From Corylus avellana (Eukaryota; Streptophyta; Magnoliopsida; Fagales; Betulaceae), in NCBI RefSeq assembly GCF_901000735.1, contig NC_081543.1, positions 31,642,771 to 31,706,770 of the forward strand: a stretch of 64,000 nucleotides of DNA, in the 5' to 3' direction. Shown here piece by piece: positions 55,962 through 64,000 of the stretch. Position 1 is the first letter of the stretch. Each line of letters starts with the position of its first letter. Both the position numbers and the translations under genes were made by a program. The notes below the pieces were generated by a model. That model was not told where the DNA came from. It made no database searches and was given only the letters and a program-made list of their open reading frames with translations.

Positions 55962-58900
55962 CTAAACAAAAAGTTGCGACTGCAAAAACAGATCACATGA
56001 AGTGTTCCAAAGTTCCTGTGCAAGTTTGGTGTTGCGCGACAGTGCAGAAGAGTTGAGAGTTCTACCATTTCCACCAAAAAAGTATACTCCAGATATGTCC
56101 TGAAACAGAAATAAACTAATTAACTCAGTAATCAGCAAATGACACGGAATACATTATTTAGATTTCTTTATTCAACTAATGAACAAAAGTACACCAAAAT
56201 CCAATTTCAATATAGTTCAGCAAAGTGTTTCTAACACATGCAAGGAGAAATGGAGAATCATACCCAACTCAAAGAGTCCTCATTCTCAGCAGATTAAAAT
56301 AATGCCGGCATTCAATTGAGAGTTTCTAGTAACTCATTGACTAAACCGACTCAGGGGAACATGCAGGATAATTGAAATCTTCAAGGATATACCATAAGGG
56401 CTCGACCAGCCACTCATCCACCAATCTTATTTTAGATCTCTCATGTAAATACTAATGGAATAAAATGGATTCGTGACACTTGCACTAAACACTAAAGGGG
56501 TGCGTTTGGGAATAGCTTCAAGAAGAAAGAATGACTCCTACAGGTCATTAATCAGTTCTCAGTAACCTATTTGAGGTGTACTACTCAAAATATAAGTTAA
56601 ACAAGAAGTAGTTTTAAACATCTTGAACCAAAAATGTCCCTTTCCAACTTTAGTAAAATGAAAAGAAAAAAGGTGCACTAGCTCTATTAGAGCATAAGTC
56701 GCTTAATCTTCCTAAAGAGAAAAAGCATCTGCAAACTTCCTGAAAATATAGTTCCATATGCGACTATGAGATTAGACCTAGAAGTGCTCCTTTGAAGCTG
56801 CATTAACATTACACCATAACATGCCAAATGCCATCGATAACTATTGTTTGGCAGCACAATTAAATAGCTAACACAAATATTGGCATTGGAATTTGGACTG
56901 ACATATGAAATGGTAGGCACAATGACTTTGATTAAGTTAAAAAAACACAATTAATAACAAACTCTTTTTTTTTTTTATTGGAGTGTCAGCATTCAATTCG
57001 AGAAGATATGAGTAATTAGACTATGTGAAACTCACTGGTGGGGCAAGGGCTGCATCAAGAATAGAGCTGATGCCTTTTTCAGGTGATTGCAAGGGGCCCA
57101 GAAGTTTCAACACTATAAACGCTACACAGGAAAGGCATGAAGGCACTTCCCGCATAATTTTGGTTTCCACTGTTCCAGGATCCACAGCACTTCAAATCAA
57201 ACAAGAAGCGGAAATAACTGTTAATAAGAAGATCTTGATGAAGCATAATGGATAACAGCATTTGAGTAAAGCTAGAAATTATTAAATATGGCAGATAATT
57301 AAAGATTTCCTTGAAAAGGAAAAAAATTGTGCATGGTAAGAAAATGACAGACAAGAAGTTCTGTCTATAAGACAAATCTAGAAAGAAACCACTGAGTTTT
57401 AATACATGAAGCCCAGAAAAGGTCAAAGATGCATTCAGCTTATTACACTCAAGGAAGTTCACTGGTAATAACATATTCAATAGGATATGTTCAAAGCCCC
57501 AAAGATTGAAAGAATGAAGAAGTTTGTAATCACATACATGACAGAGACCTGATGAGATTTTTCCATCAAATCAAGCTGCCGGTGAAGCTCATAGGAGAAC
57601 AGCAGTAGGCATACTACAACAGAAATTGACATGCTGCTTGTTAGGATTGAGATAAAAGGTAATCTGATAAACCTAATGAAGCAATTACATCTTACATTTG
57701 GAGTTTTCATAAATACGAGCATATGGATAGTGTTTTGATCTTATAAAGCACTGCCCAGAAACAGTTTCCTTGTCAACCTGCATATTAAAAACTGAAGAAA
57801 AAAGAGTAAGTGAATTTTGTCAATAGTCTGTTAGTAGATGCAATTATGGCTTTCCACTTTTCTAACTATATACTCCTGTTGATAAAGCCATTCAACTAGG
57901 CAGAATATTTCAGAACCTATAACATACTAAACAAATCAATCATCATGCGAATATCTTAGCAAGATGGATCTAATCAATGTGCACCTTTTCTTTTTCCGTT
58001 TCGGGCCGCACAACAGTCAGATGTTAGTGTGTTAGCACATACACTGGTTCACTATATGGATGAAACTTTACGACCTAAGCCTGATGGCCTCTTTACCACA
58101 TCAACACATCAGAGAAAAAATTTGGGGGCCAACATTCATTTACAATTCTCTTTCTTGAACTTTTTTTCTCCCCCTTTTCAACTTAGGTCGACATGAAGGA
58201 GATTGTATCTATCAAAAATAAACAGAATTTCCTAGTCAATGCCAAAGTTATGGCGTTGGCACAAAGTCACCACTGACTATTCACTGAAAAATGGTTGACA
58301 TACATAACCAAGAACCAATTTACCAGATCGATGCGTAAATGATGAAACATTCACAATCCGGGAAGGAACATGGCTGTTTGTGAGAAGTGGTAGTAAAAGT
58401 TTGGTCAGACAGAATGCACCAATGTAATTCGTAGCCATCATCCTGAAATGAATAAGATATTTAACTCAATCATTTGCGACGAGATCAAAATGTATGTAAA
58501 GCCGAAATCAGCTGAACATGTAGCAGAAACAAACACAAATTTTGCAGAATAGAAAAAAAAAATATATGATACTGAAGATTAAAGACCTAATTGAAAGAAC
58601 AAACAAAAAAGACTTCTACACAATCTTGTGTGTCTCTCTATGAGGTTCAAGTTTAACTCAGCATGGTACTGTTAGATTTAGAGGTGCCAACGTCATCAAG
58701 TAACTTACGCAAGTTTGATCAAATTATACAAATCAACTGCAAGCTTAAACTCATACAACTTGGTGGAATATGTTCTTCGTGCATGGGTTTATCATGAACA
58801 ATGAAAATTTGTTTCACGATAATAACCAAATTCCATTTAAAAAATGGTCACAAGTAAAGAAATTTACTGATCATAGCCTTCAGCTGTGAGTCTACATGAT

Positions 58901-59731
58901 GTTGCTAGTATCCCAGCATTGTTAATCAATAATTGAATTGAAGAATGCATTTTTGAATCTGAAAGCCACTGCTGAAGGGAGCCCTTAAAGTTCAAAATTG
59001 ACTGGAAGGATGATATGTCAACTTCAAAAGGTTTGAGATGGGCATCCTTATTCCTACTTTTTATATCTCCCACCATCTGACCCAGAACCAGTAAGAGAAA
59101 AATATAAGAAAAAGCTTAAAATGGAGAAGGCATGCCTAACACTAAACTTACAATAAAAAGCTATACCTTCGATAACAAATGGGAGGACCGTCCAACTGCA
59201 GACAAAACGAATTTCAGCTATACAAAATGTTTCGTTAAAACAGAAAAAATAAAAAAAAATAAAAAAAAATCTTTCTTTCATGATTTTAAAAGCAACTATT
59301 ATTTGGGTATCCATTTACAATGTCAAAACATAAAAACAGAAGATATGTTTGGGCACCCATTTAATATCAAACTTTGGGGTGTACCAAGAACAACGCAAAA
59401 CCCTTGCTTTGAAAGAGCATAAGCAGTGGCCGCACCCAACCCAGATGTGGCCTGCAACAAATAACAAAAGCAATCAGACAAACAAAAGAACAATCAAGAT
59501 TAAATTTCTAAGGCGCAAGAAAATCTAAAGATGAGAGATTACGCCGGTGATAATGCAGACGGGCTTTATATTGATAGAAGAGGTTGCAGGGGCGCAACGA
59601 GGATAGGACTTAGAATTGGGAGCAAACAATAGGTGCCAATAGGAAATGAGGAGAGAGATTGTCCAAAACACTGCCATTCTCCAGAATTCTACAGAGCGAA
59701 CGAAATGAAAAGCGTCCCCCAACGCCTCCAT
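55962..59731 (-). CDS. FEY: FOREVER YOUNG-type short-chain dehydrogenase/reductase (358 aa)
   Basis: Nine exons in transcription order: 59731-59543, 59451-59385, 59195-59167, 59076-58868, 58442-58324, 57791-57696, 57613-57538, 57189-57036 and 56099-55962; 1077 bp, every phase consistent. The N-terminus MEALGDAFHFVRSVEFWRMA plus a hydrophobic segment (about 20-40) suggests a membrane anchor. The coenzyme motif TGATSGLG spans intron 1 (62-69). NNAG is at 147-150, a catalytic Ser lies in VNVSSF (about 198-199), and Tyr232 and Lys236 form YENSK. The end is VYFFGGNGRTL and ELWNTS. It strongly resembles Arabidopsis FEY (At4g27760), linked to leaf positioning and meristem development; the biochemical substrate is unknown. 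Exon 3 is only 29 bp. Exon 6 uses the acceptor at TTCAG before TTTTTAATATGCAG; the closer AG would give an immediate stop. An alternative ATG seven codons upstream (59752) adds MIGIRIA. Confidence 0.9.
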
Positions 59732-59990
59732 CGCGATCCTTATTCCTATCATTATCCTTCTTAGTCGTTTATTCACCAATAACGCCAACTTTCAACTTCG
59801 GAGTTCGCCACCGGTTTGGAGCTATTCGGCTTGGTTTAATCAGGGTCTCCTCTCTCTCTCTCTCTCTCTGAGAGTTCCCTGTGGAATGGTTTGTGTTTGT
59901 TTGGTCCGGTCAGGTTGCATAGTCTACGAGAGACTTGGTGGGAATATCAGACTCCAAAGAGGTTTCGTCACAACAGAAGAGCGTCATGGC

Positions 59991-60393
59991 ACTTTTCCCT
60001 CATTAAGTATTTAAGTACACTTAGTCCCATTAAATTATCATCTTATCTTATGACAAAAAGTCTCATTCTATCAGTTAAAATGGTTAAAATTGACGGTTAA
60101 TGGTTATATGCAAGTCATGTGCCATTTTAATTTTATTTTTTTTCTTTCACTTTTGCCATTACTTTAGACCAAAAAAGTGATGTTTATACCCTCCTAAACC
60201 CTAATCCAACACATGAAAACAATTTAAAATGAGGACAAAAGTGAAAGAAAAAAAATTTAAAATGGCATATGACTTACACACGACCGTTAATCGTTAATTT
60301 TAATTCCTTTGATTGATGGAATAGAACTTTTTGTCATAAGATGGTAGTTTAATAGGATCAGGTGTCATAATTGATAGTTTATGAGAAAAAAGT
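59991..60393. mobile_element. Foldback MITE upstream of FEY-like gene
   Basis: Arms of about 170 bp: left ACTTTTCCCTCATTAAG, ATCATCTTATCTTATGACAA and TTGACGGTTAATGGTTA match the inverted right side (ACTTTTTTCTCATAAAC, ACCATCTTATGACAAAAAG, TTAACGATTAACGGTC). It begins 260 bp upstream of the FEY start codon, in its likely promoter. Target duplication not resolved. Confidence 0.7.
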
Positions 60394-60699
60394 ATCAAGG
60401 TACTATAATTCATGAGAGTAAAAAATAATTATCTCTAAATATTGTAAACCCGCCGCAATAGGACGGGAAGATCTTCTTCCTGCAAGATTGTAACAAATGG
60501 ATTACTAAAACATATGTCACAAAAAGTTTTGTAGTTGTTTAAGGCAACAAATATCAAAAAAAAATTCTTGAAAATAATTTTACCGTGGCGAACTATTCAA
60601 TAACAATTTACTAAATGTTCCGAACACTTTTTGGATTTGGGTCCGGGTTCATGTTTGGCAAGAAATTAATCTAGGGAGAGTGCAAGTAATCATCTGGTC

Positions 60700-61129
60700 T
60701 AGGGGTGGGTATCAGTTCGGTGGATGTCAATAAAAGTATTTTCGCCCACAGATTCGTAAAAGTCAGTTAAGTCGATATATTAACCACCGACAATGAATAG
60801 TTTCGACTTTTTCGGTTAATCGGTTAGACAGTTAATAAGTGATCGGTTAAATGAAAAGAAAAAGTAAATTCATAAAACATTGACCAAAATGACAACTACA
60901 AATCAATTGGACAAACACAATAAAAAAAATTACCAGGTAAAATTCAAAATTCATTTGAAAAGTTGGTTAATTGTCAGTTAACCAATAAAAATAAAATAAA
61001 ACTACCACCTAACGAATCGAATCAATGTCAAAACAGTATTTTTATTTCGCATACCGACCACTGGAAGTCGGTCGATGATGGTTCGATAAGCCGTCGGTAG
61101 GTGGTAAAAGGTTAATTTGCCCACTCCTA
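60700..61129. mobile_element. hAT-like MITE
   Basis: 430 bp starting TAGGGGTGGG and ending CCCACTCCTA, flanked by the 8-bp near-duplicates ATCTGGTC (60692-60699) and ATTTGGTC (61130-61137). The short imperfect terminal repeats and 8-bp target site fit the hAT superfamily. The interior is rich in CGGTT/CGGTCGA-type motifs and has no coding capacity. Confidence 0.7.
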
Positions 61130-61310
61130 ATTTGGTCCCAGGCAAACTATTACTATAGTTGATTACACACTGATTGCTCAGTAGACCTAGAGATAGACTA
61201 AAAAAAAAGGTAAGAGTGACTTGCCTAGGGTTCTAATAGATAATATTTCGATGCCTAAGTCAACAAGGGATTCTCAAACAAGAGAAATAAGGCACAAATT
61301 GTTAAAGTAT

Positions 61311-61728
61311 GGGAAAAGTACAGTTTACCATCTCAAAGTTGACAACTTTTTTTAATTTGAACATCAAAGTTTCAATTTTTGCAATTCACCCCCACAAAGT
61401 TTCAATTTTTTTTCAATTCGACCAATATCATCTCAAAATTCCCATATTGCCCCTAATTTTTATTTTTTTATGAAAAATAAATAAATTTGGGGGTGTAAAA
61501 ATGGCCAAATGGCCAAAGAGGTGGCTTTGGCTACCACGAATTTTTTTTTATTTTTTATAAAAAAAAAATAATAATAATAAAAATTAGGGGCAATATGGGA
61601 AGTTTTGGATATAATTGGTCAAATTGCAAAAATTTGGAACTTTGAAGGGGTGGATTGCAAAAATTGAAACTTTGATGTTCAAATTGAAAAACGCTGTCAA
61701 CTTTGGGGGGATAAATTGTAATTTTTCC
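61311..61728. mobile_element. Mutator-like MITE with perfect 9-bp target duplication
   Basis: 418 bp starting GGGAAAAGTACAGTTTACC and ending, inverted, GGAAAAATTACAATTTATCC, with long imperfect terminal inverted repeats (well over 100 bp, including AACATCAAAGTTTCAATTTT on both arms). TTAAAGTAT occurs at 61302-61310 and 61729-61737. A 9-bp target site and long terminal repeats are hallmarks of MULEs. The core between the arms has GGCCAAATGGCCAAAGAGG and no transposase. Confidence 0.85.
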
Positions 61729-61737
61729 TTAAAGTAT

Positions 61738-62905
61738 TGATTGAGTGATTAAATTTACCACTTCTTATTAGTTTATGCTTTTAGGACAACTAGTAATTTA
61801 ACTTGGTATCAGAGCCAAAAGTCCTAAATCGAACCTTAAATTCCCTCAAATAAGAGGAAAAATACTAGGAAAAAGTACATGCTACCGTGATTGCCTATTT
61901 GCTTGAACTTCTGTACGTATGTATATTTAATTCGGATAACAGGCTGTAATTGTAATGCTGGAATATTGTTCTGTTTAGCTTGAATGGAGATGTGGATACC
62001 AAAGGCAGAGTATGATGAATCCATCGTTCACATGAAGTGCATCTAGATATGTCATTGTATTTTGTTCTCTTGTGTTGTCTGGTTGAGTAATTGTGTTATT
62101 TGTTTGATTTTCTTTCTTGGTCATTACAAATACATGAGATGTGCACAACTGTACGTATCTGTAGTTTCGTAGTGCGGGGCTCAACTGCCCGGAACACCTC
62201 GAGCTCAAGAATCAAGATCCCTTCTCTCATTTCCTTCCCAAAAAAATGTCAGATAATGTCCCTGGATGATAGGATAATGAAACTCCAAACTAAGGATATA
62301 GATTGGCATTTGTCTCGGTCAGAAATGGTTACATTATTATCCCCAATATATATATAAGACACTTGGGACCTTCAAACTGCGGTGCAAAAGTAGTGAAATT
62401 TTTGTCGTTTCCCTACTTTTTTTTTTTTTCTTTTTCTTTTTGTCTTCTTTTTGGGAGGAATAATGATTGAAGGTGAATGCTGAGTGTCACAAGACATGCC
62501 CTGAGGGCTGAGCACGTGAAAGGATTACTGTAAAAAACATACTTGAAATAATTGCTGTTTCATGTTTGCTTGGAACCGACCTTTTCTTCTTGTTTGAAGA
62601 ATCAATTTCTCAAGAAACATCCACAATCATTTTAGTCATCTCAAACGACGAGACGATATAGAGAGGCAATCCTGTTGAGGGATGTTTGTATTGGATGATC
62701 AGACTCCATAGTTATAGGTCTGATCATTCTTCCATAAAGTCGCATGAGATAGATCGAGAGCTTAAGACTATATGTACTATATAGTTGGTAGCCATAGATA
62801 TTGCATATAAATTACTCCACGAAAAAGAAAACATGAGAAATTATTAATTAATACTCTTAGTTGCTGGCTAGATAGCTAGCACACATGTATACTTCCGAAG
62901 GGTAA
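61738..62905. other. Spacer downstream of the ATL gene
   Basis: No gene recognised. Includes the probable 3' UTR of the ATL gene at its right end. A fragment at 61804-61816 reads TTGGTATCAGAGCC, a primer-site-like motif, but no LTR could be recognised next to it. Confidence 0.45.
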
Positions 62906-63550
62906 TCATACGAGAGTTCCACTGGCAATTGGGAGGCTTTGCTGGATGCTATTGCTTTGGCAGTGCTCGGAAGCTTGTTGGGCAGATGGAGAGGCAGGGA
63001 GACAGCTTCCACGGCAAGTGGGGCAGGAAGAGTGGGAGGAGAACCACATCTCGATGCACTGCGCGTGGAACCCATGCTTACACCTTCCCAGCACCCGAAT
63101 TCCCTCTCCCTCCATGAACTCCGACAAGCAAATGGCACACTCGGCCTCAGCCCCAGCCAGCTTCATCCCAGCAGAGAACACCAGCGTGGGAGCTGCTGCC
63201 AATGGATCATCAGCTGCATCTTTCTCGAGGTTACTCTTTTGCTGATTATGAATTTGTTGTTGTTGTTGCTGCTGCTGGTGGTTTTGGTGAAGGGTGTCAG
63301 GTACTGGTGGGTGATGGCCGCCGCGTAGGAAGCAGCGGATGGCGGCATTGAGAGCCAGAGCGCATATGAGTGCGCAGAGGAGGACGATGAAAATCACGGC
63401 CGCGTTTGCTTCAAAATCTCCCGAGTTGGAGTAAGGTTGCCACTTGCAGCCATGTGGCTCACATCTTGATGTTGTTGTTGGGGCGGCGAGTGGTGGGGAG
63501 AGGTGTATTTCATGTGGAGCTACTGTTGCTGGTTCTAGTAGTGGTCGCAT
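62906..63550 (-). CDS. ATL-type RING-H2 E3 ubiquitin ligase (214 aa)
   Basis: Intronless, as most ATL genes are. A hydrophobic N-terminal anchor (about 50-72, AVIFIVLLCALICALALNAA) is followed by a basic stretch, a Gln-rich linker (eight Gln at 92-99), a GLD-like region (FSAGMKLAGAEAE) and a RING-H2 domain, Cys138 to Cys179 (CAICLSEF, CKHGFHAQCIEMWF, CPTCR), with the CX2C, CXHX2HX2C and CX2C ligands all present. It resembles the ATL73/ATL80 subgroup. Function: membrane-bound E3 ligase, often stress- or elicitor-induced; the target is unknown. The start is MRPLLEPATV. A further in-frame ATG at 63694 would add a 48-residue Ser/Leu-repeat stretch translated from a (GA)n tract, so it is more likely 5' UTR. 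Confidence 0.9.
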   Translation of the reverse strand: MRPLLEPATVAPHEIHLSPPLAAPTTTSRCEPHGCKWQPYSNSGDFEANAAVIFIVLLCALICALALNAAIRCFLRGGHHPPVPDTLHQNHQQQQQQQQIHNQQKSNLEKDAADDPLAAAPTLVFSAGMKLAGAEAECAICLSEFMEGEGIRVLGRCKHGFHAQCIEMWFSSHSSCPTCRGSCLPASPSAQQASEHCQSNSIQQSLPIASGTLV

Positions 63551-63637
63551 TTGGTTCTGCCTTTCGAGTCTGACGGCTAACTGAAGAAAAGGGGAATGTT
63601 TATGGCTTTTGGTTTTTGAGGTGAGGTACTTATGCTC

Positions 63638-63638
63638 C

Positions 63639-63669
<31 letters not shown>
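63638..63669. repeat. (GA)n microsatellite in the ATL gene 5' region
   Basis: About 12 GA units then GGGAGAGAGA, 90-120 bp upstream of the ATL start codon. GA/CT tracts in plant 5' UTRs and promoters are common and may influence expression. Confidence 0.85.
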
Positions 63670-63671
<2 letters not shown>

Positions 63672-63694
63672 TGCGTAGGAGTGGAGAGTGGCAT

Positions 63695-64000
63695 AATTTA
63701 TATGCGCACCAGGCATCAAGAAATGCATGCGTACGCTTGAGGACATTACCATTTTACTCTTTGAATTTGCAAAAGGAAGTGTGATGTCTTTTCGATGATA
63801 AAGGACCCATATCGGGACATAATTACCAAAAAACTTTTCTTATGTTGGAATGGGGCCGGGGCCGGGGCCTGCAATCACTTCTTTCTTTTTCCCTCTGCAT
63901 TCTCAAATACAGTACTAGACGAAGCATTTCTTGGTGTTCAACCAATTCTGACTTCTGAGGAACAGGCATCTTACGATTTTCGGACACTTTCTAGTTTTTT
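63695..64000. other. Promoter-side flank of the ATL gene
   Basis: No coding region seen. A GGGGCCGGGGCCGGGGCC-type short repeat occurs at about 63852-63870. A specific promoter element could not be assigned. Confidence 0.4.

Noticed and set aside
56687..57722. Minus-strand frames overlapping FEY introns
   Set aside because: They run out of exons 7-8 into introns in other frames; the spliced model explains the conserved parts.
58261..58323. A candidate micro-exon (TGAATAGTCA) between FEY exons 5 and 6
   Set aside because: No valid GT donor in the needed phase; extending exon 6 upstream to the TTCAG acceptor restores the frame and family sequence instead.
61801..61830. TTGGTATCAGAGCC as evidence for another retroelement
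   Set aside because: A primer-site-like motif alone; no LTR end or partner LTR could be recognised next to it.
1..64000. CRISPR array, rRNA genes, bacterial or organellar operons
   Set aside because: No regularly spaced repeats, no rRNA-like sequence, and gene structures are those of plant nuclear DNA.

Overview
The window is nuclear DNA of a flowering plant, almost certainly a eudicot. It is AT-rich, has spliced GT-AG genes of plant-specific families (WAT1/UMAMIT transporters, CAD1-type alcohol dehydrogenases, a FOREVER YOUNG-type SDR, an ATL RING-H2 ligase), and carries dense LTR retrotransposons, a plant L1-type LINE, tRNA-derived SINEs and MITEs. A woody rosid is plausible, but the species cannot be read from the sequence.

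Region 1 (1-14968) is one WAT1-related gene (WAT1-A) inflated from about 1 kb of coding exon to 14 kb. Intron 1 holds a 663-bp solo LTR with heat-shock-element-like repeats. Intron 2 holds a 2.28-kb Gypsy-type solo LTR on the minus strand. Exon 4 is split by an 8.49-kb Copia element, whose integrase region is itself split by a 3.1-kb non-autonomous Gypsy-like element. All four have perfect 5-bp target duplications. The last exon has also lost its splice acceptor and gained a stop.

Region 2 (14582-49276) is a large tandem segmental duplication. Unit 1 (14582 to about 29249) carries the WAT1-A tail, a complete WAT1-related gene (WAT1-B), and two CAD1-like genes on the minus strand (CAD-C1, CAD-D1). 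Unit 2 (29264 to about 49276) repeats them as a tail fragment, WAT1-B', CAD-C2 and CAD-D2. The junction carries a 21-bp templated insertion. The four CAD copies have diverged in a complementary way: C1 and D2 look functional, C2 has a frameshift, and D1 has lost a catalytic-zinc cysteine (Cys44 to Ser). WAT1-B and WAT1-B' share the same intron 5 insertion (a Copia-like non-autonomous element carrying a SINE), so those insertions predate the duplication. Later insertions are unit-specific: a full-length 5.9-kb LINE, a SINE and MITEs.

Region 3 (49277-64000) is single-copy and gene-rich. It has a small two-exon gene for a putative mitochondrial winged-helix-like protein, with LINE debris and a MITE in its intron, then a complete nine-exon FEY-type short-chain dehydrogenase, then three MITEs of different types (foldback, hAT-like, Mutator-like), and finally an intronless ATL-type RING-H2 E3 ligase. 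Apart from the WAT1-A ruin, the genes appear to be independent units. The repeated WAT1-CAD pairing is the only arrangement that could hint at a shared metabolic role. No CRISPR array, rRNA gene or true tRNA gene was seen. Exon coordinates were derived by eye from splice signals and reading-frame continuity.
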